This document shows, piece by piece, positions 1 through 9,100 of a stretch of DNA of 51,115 nucleotides. The first letter of the stretch is position 1, and every line of letters starts with the position of its first letter. Source of the stretch: Ignavibacteria bacterium (GTDB taxonomy: Bacteria; Bacteroidota; Ignavibacteria; Ignavibacteriales; Melioribacteraceae); contig WPAE01000012.1 of the NCBI GenBank assembly GCA_009773205.1, positions 1 to 51,115 of the forward strand, read 5' to 3'. The position numbers and the translations under genes are program-made. The notes beneath the pieces were generated by a model. That model made no database searches and was not told the origin of the DNA. It saw only the letters and a list, made by a program, of their open reading frames with translations.

Positions 1-98
1 CTTGTCGGGGTTAACCCCGAAAGTAAAATGTTTAGAAATAACATTTTACTTTCGGCCTTCGGCAAAAAATTCAGTTTCTAATGAATTTTTTGGGTTAA
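1..98. repeat. Tandem palindromic repeat elements at the left window edge
   Basis: Bases 1-14 (CTTGTCGGGGTTAA) match the right end of the repeat at 11645-11777. A second element follows, sharing the TTAA at 11-14 and running to GGGTTAA at 92-98. It contains three inverted repeats: CGGGGTTAACCCCG (6-19, perfect), 16-bp perfect arms at 17-32 and 40-55 around a 7-nt loop, and 10-bp arms at 64-73 and 82-91. Its right end (GGCAAA...CTAATG...TTTGGGTTAA) resembles the reverse complement of the left end of the 11645 copy. These are direct sequence observations. That they form one non-autonomous, TTAA-bounded element family is inference. Confidence 0.7.
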
Positions 99-1042
99 TA
101 ATATATGGCGTTGATTTCTTCAGCTACGAAAGGGAATTGTACTTCTACAGCTTTATTGCAGTTATTGGAACACTCTTAACCCCATTATGGTTTTTTCAAG
201 GTACGGAGAGAATGATTGTAATTACAGGCGTAACTTTTTTAGTTAGGCTAATATTGGCTGCTTCAATATTTGTTTTAGTTACAGAAAGCAGTGATTACAA
301 ATTTTATGCGCTACTAAACAGTATAAGTACTTTTTCTATTGGAATAATATCATTTCTCTTTTTAAGCAAAAAAATTACACTTCCTAATAAAGCCAATGCA
401 GCCGTACTTTTGCATGAATTGAAAGAAGGAAGCATTTTATTTGTTTCTAACTTGGCAATTAATTTGTACACTGTATCGAATACATTCATTTTAGGATTAT
501 TCGCACCGCCGATTATTGTTGGGTATTGGTCAGCCGCAGATAAAATGAGAATGGCAGTGCAAAATATGTTAATGCCGTTTACACAAGGAATGTATCCTCA
601 TTTATCAAAACTATTTAACGAATCTATTGAAATTGCAATGAGGTTTATCAAGAAGTTGTTTTCTGTAATCTTACTGCTAAGTTTAACTCTTTCTATTATG
701 TTGTTCTTTTTTGCCGAACCAATAGTAAGCATTATTCTTGGCGATGATTATTTAAGCTCGGGTTACATTCTGAAAATAATTTCTTTCTTGCCATTTATAA
801 TTACTCTGAGCAACATTGCTGGAATACAAATATTACTGAATATTAGAGGCAGCAAAGAGTTTACATTCACTGTGTTAATTGCAGCGGGATTCAACATAGT
901 GTTTTCGCTAACAGTTGTTCCTAAAATGCTGGCAATTGGCACTGCGGTATCAGTGCTAATTACCGAAGTGATTGTAACTATGCTTATGTTTTACTTTGCT
1001 CATAGAAAACTGAAAAAGATTGGCGGTACAAGTGAAATATGA
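2..1042 (+). CDS. Polysaccharide flippase (Wzx-like), N-terminus missing
   Basis: This is a very hydrophobic membrane protein of the MATE/Wzx (polysaccharide biosynthesis protein) type, expected to flip undecaprenyl-linked sugar repeat units across the inner membrane. Recognisable family features are the stretch around LTPLWFFQGTERM and the following series of transmembrane segments to the C-terminus. The open frame is 346 aa, whereas family members usually have about 420-480. Its first roughly 30 codons are repeat DNA (1-98), and family-like sequence starts only around LIIYGVDFF, near the end of what would be transmembrane segment 3. The gene is therefore either interrupted by the repeat or joined to it at a contig edge, and the true start is not in the window. 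It overlaps the next gene, suggesting one operon with the glycosyltransferases downstream. Confidence 0.75.
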   Translation: MSGLTPKVKCLEITFYFRPSAKNSVSNEFFGLIIYGVDFFSYERELYFYSFIAVIGTLLTPLWFFQGTERMIVITGVTFLVRLILAASIFVLVTESSDYKFYALLNSISTFSIGIISFLFLSKKITLPNKANAAVLLHELKEGSILFVSNLAINLYTVSNTFILGLFAPPIIVGYWSAADKMRMAVQNMLMPFTQGMYPHLSKLFNESIEIAMRFIKKLFSVILLLSLTLSIMLFFFAEPIVSIILGDDYLSSGYILKIISFLPFIITLSNIAGIQILLNIRGSKEFTFTVLIAAGFNIVFSLTVVPKMLAIGTAVSVLITEVIVTMLMFYFAHRKLKKIGGTSEI

Positions 1043-3071
1043 TTACCTAATAGTAGGCGCCGGTTTTGCCGGTGCAGTTATGGCAGAGAGAATTGCAAGT
1101 CAATTAAACAAAAAAGTTTTAATTGTTGAAAAAAGAAATCACATTGGCGGCAATGCTTATGATGAATATGACGAGCATGGGATCTTGTTGCATAAATATG
1201 GACCGCATATATTTCATACAAACAGTAAAGAAGTGTTCGATTATTTATCTCAATTTACTGAGTGGCGTTTTTATGAACATAAAGTATTAGCAAAACTTGA
1301 GAATGAATTATACCCAATTCCAATAAACCGAACTACAGTAAACAAACTATACGGATTAAACCTCAAAACGGATGAAGAAACACAAAAGTATTTTGATTCT
1401 GTGAAGGAGAAAAGATTTCCAATAAGTAATTCAGAAGACATTATTGTAAATCAGATTGGCTATGATTTGTTTGAAAAGTTCTTTAAACATTATACAATCA
1501 AGCAGTGGAATTTGGAACCAAAAGAACTATCGCCGGCGGTTTGTGGAAGAATTCCAGTGAGAACAAATGATGACTGCCGATACTTTTCAGATAAGTATCA
1601 GCTTATGCCGAAAGACGGCTATACTAAAATGTTTGAAAAGATGTTAAGTAACTCTAATATTGAAGTATTACTAAATACAGATTATAAGAGTATAGGCAAT
1701 AATATCAAATTTGATAAAATGATTTATACCGGTCCGATTGATTATTTTTTTGATTACAAGTATGGAAAACTTCCGTACCGTTCGATACGGTTTGAGTGGG
1801 AAACGCATGAAACTGAGATATATCAAGAGGTGGCTCAAATTAACCACCTGAATTTTGAAGTTTCGTTTACAAGAGTAGTAGAACATAAAACTCTCAGTGG
1901 CATAGAAAATAAGTTCACAACAATTTCCAAAGAGTATTCTCTTACAGAAGGTGAGCATTATTATCCTATTCTCACAGAAGATAACCGCAAATTGTTTCTC
2001 AAATATCAGATTGAAAGTGAGAAAAATAGCAAAGTAGTTTTTTGCGGGAGATTAGCCGAATACCAGTATTATAATATGGATCAAGTGGTTGTTAACACAT
2101 TGAATAAGTTCAGAGATGAAATTGCGAACATACAAGTAGATAGTTTTAAAGTAGCTGCTGTTGTTGTAACTTATAATAGGCAAGCCTTATTAAGTGAATG
2201 TATAAACGCTTTAAGAAATCAAACCAGAAGACTTGATGAGATTTTCGTAATAAACAACTCAAGTAGCGATGGAACTGAAGAATGGCTAAATGCTCAGGCA
2301 GACTTAACTGTAATTACACAGCCAAACACGGGAAGTGCTGGCGGACAGCACACGGGTATAAAGAGTGCGTATGAAAAGGGATATGATTGGGTATGGTGTA
2401 TGGATGATGATGTGGTAGTATATGACATTTGTTTAGAAGTTCTACTCAATTTTATTAGAACTAAAAGAGAAACAAAAATTGCGGCTATACAATCTTTGAA
2501 AATTGTGAACGAAATAGAAACTTGGCATGGAGCAGAGTTTGTAAATGTTGATAAAATGAGAATTATACGGGTTGCAGATAGAGCTGTTAAAGAAGGATTT
2601 GTTGAAACAAACTCTTTTTGCTTTGAAGGAATTTTGATTGCTCGAGAAATTGTTCAAAAAATTGGATTGCCTAACATTAGTTTTTTTATAAACAACGATG
2701 ATTTAGAATATGCATTAAGAATCAAATCTCAACTTAAAGACCATAGTATAATACTTCTAGGTAATGTTTTGATGAGAAGGAAACGTAAGACCAAAAGCGA
2801 GCTAAAGAAATATGATTGTCTTTCAAAATGTAAACAGGTAAGTGATTGGGATATTTTTATGATGGAGAAATACTTTAAAAATTTTTTTATTGCTGTTAAA
2901 CTCAATTATCCCTCAAAATTCTCTTACCTAAATGCCTTTCGCTTCCTTTTTTCTCATTATCGCTGGATTTTCAAAGTAGTGTTAGCAATCTTGTTTTTTA
3001 GAACAAATAGATATCAACGATTAACAAATTTATTTAGGCAGATAGTTTCTCAGGGTGTTTTTGCAGGTTGA
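1020..3071 (+). CDS. glf: UDP-galactopyranose mutase fused to a GT2 galactofuranosyltransferase-like domain
   Basis: Residues 1 to about 375 are a UDP-galactopyranose mutase, which converts UDP-galactopyranose to UDP-galactofuranose using reduced FAD. The FAD-binding GAGFAGAVMAERIA is near the N-terminus, with KYGPHIFHT and the KQWNLEPKEL region typical of Glf. From about residue 378 (KVAAVVVTYNRQ) a family-2 glycosyltransferase begins, with NTGSAGGQHTG, the metal-binding MDDDV (Asp462-464) and NNDDLEYALR (Asp560-561), resembling galactofuranosyltransferases. One unbroken frame covers both, so donor synthesis and transfer are probably coupled in one cytoplasmic or membrane-associated polypeptide. 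The start is uncertain: TTG at 1020, or GTG at 1032, which has GGCGG just upstream. Residue numbers are from the TTG. It overlaps the flippase gene. Confidence 0.9.
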   Translation: MAVQVKYDYLIVGAGFAGAVMAERIASQLNKKVLIVEKRNHIGGNAYDEYDEHGILLHKYGPHIFHTNSKEVFDYLSQFTEWRFYEHKVLAKLENELYPIPINRTTVNKLYGLNLKTDEETQKYFDSVKEKRFPISNSEDIIVNQIGYDLFEKFFKHYTIKQWNLEPKELSPAVCGRIPVRTNDDCRYFSDKYQLMPKDGYTKMFEKMLSNSNIEVLLNTDYKSIGNNIKFDKMIYTGPIDYFFDYKYGKLPYRSIRFEWETHETEIYQEVAQINHLNFEVSFTRVVEHKTLSGIENKFTTISKEYSLTEGEHYYPILTEDNRKLFLKYQIESEKNSKVVFCGRLAEYQYYNMDQVVVNTLNKFRDEIANIQVDSFKVAAVVVTYNRQALLSECINALRNQTRRLDEIFVINNSSSDGTEEWLNAQADLTVITQPNTGSAGGQHTGIKSAYEKGYDWVWCMDDDVVVYDICLEVLLNFIRTKRETKIAAIQSLKIVNEIETWHGAEFVNVDKMRIIRVADRAVKEGFVETNSFCFEGILIAREIVQKIGLPNISFFINNDDLEYALRIKSQLKDHSIILLGNVLMRRKRKTKSELKKYDCLSKCKQVSDWDIFMMEKYFKNFFIAVKLNYPSKFSYLNAFRFLFSHYRWIFKVVLAILFFRTNRYQRLTNLFRQIVSQGVFAG

Positions 3072-3078
3072 TTAAAAT

Positions 3079-4164
3079 ATGCAGATACTAAGAACAGTCA
3101 TTTTTCACATAATGAATTTCATTTACTGCTTCGCAAGTTTCCGAGAGAATAAAAATCAAATTAGTAATGTTCACTCTCTTGTGATTTACTTAAAAGGTGG
3201 AATTGGAGATTTTTTTATGCTTCTTCCTACAGTTGAAGCTATCAAACAAAACTCTAAAATTAAGGTACACCTTTTTATACCAAGTGAAATTAAAATAATT
3301 GCAGAAAAGTATTCATATTTTGAAAGCATTGTAGGAACTAAAACTAGTAAAAACAAATTGAGCGAAAGGATTAAATCGGTTTTTATAGAACACAAAGCTT
3401 TTAGTGAAATAAAATACCAATTACTATTTGTGCCTCCAGTCGGATCGAATCTGGTGCTCTGTTTTTTAGGATTATTTATTAGGAAGAAAATCTTTGTTGG
3501 GTTTTCGAATTCAGACTGCTCCAACTTTTTTAACTACTTGATGAAATTTTCCGATCAACCAATTATTGTTCAAAATTCCCAATTGTTAATATTGCTTGGT
3601 ATTCAATCATTAATTAAAATACCAGATTTGCCATTTCTTAGCTCCGACTGCAAAACTTATCCTGAAGCAAGTCGCAAAAAATTAAAAGAACAAGAAAAAG
3701 TGATTATCGCACTTTATTTGTTTACCTATCAAAATGGAAATAGCAAGGCAGCATTTAACATAAAAGGATATTCTGATTTAATAAAAGAGCTTAATAGTTA
3801 CAGCAATAATTATCTATTTATACTTCTTGGCGGCGAAAAGGATGCGGCTGCTTGCGAAGATGTGATAAAAGAATTAAATGAAAAAGTTAGCATAAATAAA
3901 TTAGCAGAACATTCATCTATTTTCCAAAACGCATCATTAGTAAGTAAATCTAAGGCAATTATTGGTATTGATGGTGGCTTTATGCATGTAATTCAATGGA
4001 TTGATGTAAAAAAAATCACTCTTTGGAATGGAACGAATTTCTTACATTATGGATATGAGTCAGAGAATAATTTAAACATTCATGTTGAAAAATATAGATT
4101 CCACAATTATGATTATAATATCGGTGCTATTGGTAAAGAAATCTATGAGTTTATTTGTAAATGA
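3079..4164 (+). CDS. Glycosyltransferase family 9 (heptosyltransferase-like)
   Basis: The 361-aa protein begins its catalytic fold with LKGGIGDFFMLLPTVEAIKQ, the usual N-terminal motif of heptosyltransferase-like GT9 enzymes. It ends with the GT9 nucleotide-sugar half, where IIGIDGGFMHVIQWIDVKKI matches the family pattern for the donor-binding loop. GT9 enzymes add heptose or related sugars in lipopolysaccharide core or glycan synthesis at the cytoplasmic face of the inner membrane. The gene starts 7 nt after the Glf fusion and belongs to the same + strand glycan cluster. The exact sugar cannot be read from the sequence. The first 30 residues are less typical, so the true start could be slightly internal. 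Confidence 0.82.
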   Translation: MQILRTVIFHIMNFIYCFASFRENKNQISNVHSLVIYLKGGIGDFFMLLPTVEAIKQNSKIKVHLFIPSEIKIIAEKYSYFESIVGTKTSKNKLSERIKSVFIEHKAFSEIKYQLLFVPPVGSNLVLCFLGLFIRKKIFVGFSNSDCSNFFNYLMKFSDQPIIVQNSQLLILLGIQSLIKIPDLPFLSSDCKTYPEASRKKLKEQEKVIIALYLFTYQNGNSKAAFNIKGYSDLIKELNSYSNNYLFILLGGEKDAAACEDVIKELNEKVSINKLAEHSSIFQNASLVSKSKAIIGIDGGFMHVIQWIDVKKITLWNGTNFLHYGYESENNLNIHVEKYRFHNYDYNIGAIGKEIYEFICK

Positions 4165-4281
4165 AAATAACATTCCCTTTAATGGACTGTTATTGTGTTT
4201 TTATTGGAACATAGCCTATTACTTATCAAACACGTATTGGGATTGAGTGATACTACAATTAAAACTATAGAGCTTGTTAGA

Positions 4282-5352
4282 ATGAAGAACTTGCTGTTTA
4301 TTACTACCGATTTTAATTATTCTTCTGGCGTTACAAGGCATGTAATAAACCTGCTAAACGATACCGGCAGATGGAACGGTTATAATTTATTTTTTATGAG
4401 CAATGGCGGCGATGCCATAAATGAAATAAAAAAGACAAATGTCAAAACAGTTTTTGAAATTCATTATGGAAAAGGCAACATAAAGTACACTTATTTCATA
4501 CATAACTACATAAAAATTTTAAGTGTGATATTGGATTACAAGATAGATATAGTTCATACACACCATAGATATCCAGAACTACTCGCATCCTTAATCCCTT
4601 TTAGAAAGTTTAAGTTAATTTCAACTGTGCATAGCAAAGTACAGAAGTGGAATTATCTCAGCTTCCGCTCGGATTTATTAATTTCTGTTAGTCATGCAGT
4701 TAAAAATCACATTATTCAAAAATATTCAACAACTCCATCGAAAGTTGTAGTTGTGTACAACTATTTATCTTGCTATAAAAATGAAGCAGAAAAAATTAAG
4801 AAAAATGATCTGCTGAAACCTGAATCAAAAAGTGAAATGAAGAAAGTACTATTTGTCGGCAGATTGTGTTATACAAAAGGTGTAGATATTCTTATAAAAG
4901 CTGTAAATGAATTAAAAAATAGGATGCTGCTTGATTTAGTTTTAGTTGGTAAAATAGAGGAGGAATTCGAGAGTGAGCTTGATAATTTAGATGTAAGCAT
5001 AACCAAAATATTTGAACCGGTTGCAGACATTTCTAAATATTATTTAACTACTGATATTGTAGTATTACCGGCCAGAGAAGATCCGTTTCCTTATGTAATG
5101 TTGGAAGCCGGTTTGTTTATGAAACCATTTATTGGAAGCAATGTTGATGGTATAGCAGAGTTTATTGATGACGGAGTAAACGGATTATTATTTAATAAGG
5201 ATGATCATCTTGATCTGGCTGATAAGATAGAATTCTTATTCGCTAATAGACCATTAGCCCAAAAAATGAGCTTAGAGTTGTTTAATAAAGTTGAAAATGT
5301 ATGCTGCAAAAAAACTTATCTTGAAATACTGAAACAATTTTATGAAAAGTAA
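4282..5352 (+). CDS. Glycosyltransferase family 4
   Basis: A GT-B fold glycosyltransferase. The N-terminal half starts MKNLLFITTDFNYSSGVTRHV, and the C-terminal donor domain has KKVLFVGRLCYTKGVDILIKAV, VVLPAREDPFPYVMLEAGLFMKPFIGSNVDGIAEFI and GLLF, the normal GT4 signature with the conserved E-x7-E-like motif. It should transfer a sugar from a nucleotide donor onto a lipid-linked glycan. I chose the ATG at 4282 because family homology begins there; the frame is open to a GTG at 4195, adding 29 residues without family character. The last 11 bases overlap the GT26 gene, supporting translational coupling in the glycan operon. Confidence 0.87.
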   Translation: MKNLLFITTDFNYSSGVTRHVINLLNDTGRWNGYNLFFMSNGGDAINEIKKTNVKTVFEIHYGKGNIKYTYFIHNYIKILSVILDYKIDIVHTHHRYPELLASLIPFRKFKLISTVHSKVQKWNYLSFRSDLLISVSHAVKNHIIQKYSTTPSKVVVVYNYLSCYKNEAEKIKKNDLLKPESKSEMKKVLFVGRLCYTKGVDILIKAVNELKNRMLLDLVLVGKIEEEFESELDNLDVSITKIFEPVADISKYYLTTDIVVLPAREDPFPYVMLEAGLFMKPFIGSNVDGIAEFIDDGVNGLLFNKDDHLDLADKIEFLFANRPLAQKMSLELFNKVENVCCKKTYLEILKQFYEK

Positions 5353-6103
5353 GAATAACAATTATATCAAACTGCTATACGAGCTTGTAGAAAAGTTAAT
5401 CAAAAACCAAGATGAAGTATTCTTAAGAATAGTTGAAGCTGTAGAATCCCAAAACAATTTACTCCTTACTTATTTTAACCAGAACTCGTTCATTGTTGCA
5501 AAAAGTAGCAATGCTTTTAGAAGACTTCTTACAGAGAAATTTCATCTATTTTCAGATGGTATCGGGATTTATATCCTTCAAAAGATTATGAATAAAAAAT
5601 GTGAACTATTTAACGCTACTGATTTGTATGATAGCGTCTTCAACTGGTTAATTAAATCAAATAGAAAAATTGTAATTATCGGAGGCGATTTCTCAGAAGC
5701 TGCAGTTACTAAATATTGTGCACATAAAAAGGTCAATCTTTATAAATATTTTAATGGTTATAAAGATTTAGAGAATTTCTATCAGATAAAAAAAACGATC
5801 AACTCTCTTGATTACGCGATTGTAATAATTGGAATCGGGACACCAAAGCAAGAAATTTTAGCTGAGCAAATTAGTATAGAGACAGAAAAGAGTTGCGTTC
5901 TTTGTACAGGTAAGTATTTTGAATATTTTACTGGCAGTATAAGACGATCTCCTAAAATATTTAGAAAATTTGGTCTTGAATGGTTTTTCAGACTTATATC
6001 AAATCCCCAGAAGTATTTCGGAAGGTATGTTGTAGGAATACCAAAATTCTTATTCTATTTAACAATAATGAAGGTTTATCTTGGCAGAGAGAAGAGTCCT
6101 TAG
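5342..6103 (+). CDS. WecG/TagA/CpsF family glycosyltransferase (GT26)
   Basis: The 253-aa protein has the family landmarks in order: FSDGIGIYIL (normally a D-G-x-G motif), IVIIGG, IVIIGIGTPKQEILAEQ with the conserved G-x-P-K-Q-E, and the C-terminal RRSPKIFRKFGLEWFFRL followed by a basic RY segment. WecG and TagA members add a ManNAc-type sugar to an undecaprenyl-diphosphate-linked GlcNAc during enterobacterial common antigen or teichoic acid synthesis. Here the likely role is an early step of the local glycan. It overlaps the GT4 gene upstream and, by 23 nt in another frame, the C25 peptidase gene downstream. The extra N-terminal 50 residues are variable in this family. Confidence 0.88.
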   Translation: MKSKNNNYIKLLYELVEKLIKNQDEVFLRIVEAVESQNNLLLTYFNQNSFIVAKSSNAFRRLLTEKFHLFSDGIGIYILQKIMNKKCELFNATDLYDSVFNWLIKSNRKIVIIGGDFSEAAVTKYCAHKKVNLYKYFNGYKDLENFYQIKKTINSLDYAIVIIGIGTPKQEILAEQISIETEKSCVLCTGKYFEYFTGSIRRSPKIFRKFGLEWFFRLISNPQKYFGRYVVGIPKFLFYLTIMKVYLGREKSP

Positions 6104-9100
6104 AATAGGTCTACTTTTATTTATTAAAATTGTTTTAGTATCTTATTTGTTGGCAGGCACTCATTCTACTGTGAAACAAAAAAATGAATCTGGTTTTCAA
6201 ATCAAATTATCATTTGAAAATGTGAAGTATGAAATAGAGAAGGGCGAACAATCCAGAATTATTTTCCCGGATGCTATGGACGAGAGCCAACCCGGCTCAT
6301 TAATTTTGCCTCATAAAATCATTTACATTGCGCTTCCACCAAACGATGAAAGTGAAATCACTTTTATTAATAAAACATCTCAACTAATCAATTCTGTAAT
6401 ACCAGAGATTAACCCACAGTGGGAAATTATAAACGATTCAACAATACATTACAAAGAAGCTCAGCTATCTATTCCAACTCTTCAAGCGTCAAGTTCGCTT
6501 CCCGATTTTACAGTAATGGGTTATACGTGGATAAGAAATTTCTATGTTGCAGTTGTTAAAATTAATATAGCAAAGTTTTCCCTTGAGGAAAACACTGTAG
6601 AACTTTTTAACTCTATTGAACTAAAGGTAACATATAAGAACAAACATACTACACAACACAATACTGTAGTTAACGGAGATTTTGATAATTCGTTAAATGA
6701 TTTGATATGTAATTATGATAATGCGAAGGAATTCTTCGGCTCAAACAAAATCCATAATTCTGATGAGAGCCAATGGATTGATTTCGGCAAGGACTATGTT
6801 AAGCTATCAATCCACAAAGATGGAATTTATAGAATTTTGTATAACGATTTAGTTTCGTATGGTATAGATCCAAGCATTATTCATCCAACTACTTTTAAGT
6901 TATTTGTTAGAGGGAAGCAATTACCACTTTACATTTCTGGTGAAGAAGATGGAGTTTTTAATAAAGAGGATTTCATAGAATTTTATTGTCGTAAGAATTA
7001 TGAATTAGATGATTATAAAAGAATTGTAAATACTGGACAACAGTATGTAAACTATCTCAATAAGTATGTAGATTCAACTTATGCCTGGCTTACATGGAAC
7101 GGGGAACAAGGACAAAGAACTAAAAATAGAAATTCATCAGAAAAAGCCGGGCTTAACTCCCTTAGTACACACAGAGCTAAGATTCATCTGGAAAGCGATG
7201 AAAGACTATGGTATTACTCTGGAAGCGAACCAAGATATCAGCTCCCGATTTGGTCGGAAAATAAAGTCTATACATGGTTGTTTTTTGGTTCGCCTGGAAG
7301 TATTTCTGCAAAATTTAATGCAGAAAATATTGTCCAAAATTCAAGTGTTAATTTTACTAGCCGATTGCTGAGTAATGCATCTAATGTTAGCAAAGACGCT
7401 CACAAAGTGGGCTTTGCATTGAACTCTTCAACTGCATCGGATACAATCAAATTTGATTTTAAGTCCATAATAAATTTTAATGTAGTTTCAAGTTCTAATT
7501 TACTGAAAGAAGGCTCCAACCAAATAAATATTTATGGTTATCAAACTTTCGCTAGTATTAATCAAGTATTGTTAGATTGGATTGATGTAACTTATTCCCA
7601 ACACAATGTAATTAAAAACGACACTCTCCATCTTCGTTTTGATGATTTATCCAAAGCAGATGTTTATAATATTATTATTAAAAATGTTGAGGATGTAGAA
7701 AATATCCAAATCTACCGCTTGACCCCCACTTACGAAAAAATAATTGGCTTTAGCAAAGATGCAAAACAAAAACATGTTGTTTTTAGCGATACTGTTAAAA
7801 TAAATTCTTCATATTATATCAGCGGAATAAAAAAGATTCGAAAGGCGAAGTTTATCTATAAAAAGCGATTTTCTGATCTGTTGAATAACGCTAATGGCGC
7901 AGACTATATTTTGATATCGAATCTAGCCTTTTCAAATTCTACTCAAGACTATGAAAAATTTATAAAGTCGAATTATTCTATTAGAACTTACACAGCATAC
8001 ATTAATGAGGTTTACGATCAATTTACTTTTGGATATCCTGAGCCAGAAGCAATAAAGAAATTTTTGATAGGCTGCTTCTCAAAGTGGAAAGCACCATTAC
8101 CATCTTACTTAATTTTGCTTGGCGATGCAAATTACGATTACAAAACTTTATGGAAACCACTTCCGGCAAAAGTAAAGACAAACTTTGTTCCTACTTATGG
8201 GCAGCCGGCTAGCGATAATTGGTTTTGTACATTTGACTCTGTATCTGTTTCGTTGCCGCAAATGTTTGTTGGAAGATTACCTGTACAAAATGATGATCAA
8301 CTGAATGCCTATTTAAACAGGCATAAAAATTATTTGAATAGAAAACCTAATATTCTAAATAAAAAGTTTATTCTTTTTAGTGGAGGCGACCCTAAAAACC
8401 CAAACGAGCTAAGTACATTAAAAACAGCAAATGATCTTCTTCAGACCAAAATTACAGATGATTCAATTAGTGGTATTGCGAAGCATTTTTTTAAAACTAC
8501 TAATCCACTTACTAACTTTGGCCCAATCAGCCATACAGATTATCAAGCCACAATTGATTCTGGTGCTTTGGCTATCTCTTACTCTGGGCACAGCGGAACA
8601 AGAACTTGGGATAATGGCATTAATGAAGTGAAAAATCTAAAAAACTTGGGAAGTATCTATCCATTAATATCTGATTTTGGATGTTCTACAGGAAGATTTG
8701 CTGAACCTGATGTTGATTCCTTTGGTGAGCTTTTTGTTTCACAATCTGTTGATGGACAAGCAATTGGATACTTGGGTAACTCTAACTTAGGATTTCTTTC
8801 GACTGCCGCAAAATTTCCTTCCTACTTTTTTAGTGAATTGTTTAATCGCGAACATAGTTCTTTGGGGTCGGTTCATTTTAGAGCAAAAGTAAAACAAATG
8901 GTTGAAGGAGGATATTCTGAGGTTACAAGAGCATTCAACTATTGCAATCTTTTATTTGCCGACCCAATAATAAAAATAGCAATTCCAACAAAACCAAACT
9001 TAACTATAACCCAAAATGATATTAGATTATTGTCCAATACAACAATTACCGATATTATGGATTCTGTGAAAGTTCGATTTAAAGTAACAAATCTGGGGCG

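Noticed and set aside
4165-4281. Short extension of the GT4 gene from GTG 4195
   Set aside because: The added residues have no GT4 character, and the ATG at 4282 starts exactly where the family fold begins.
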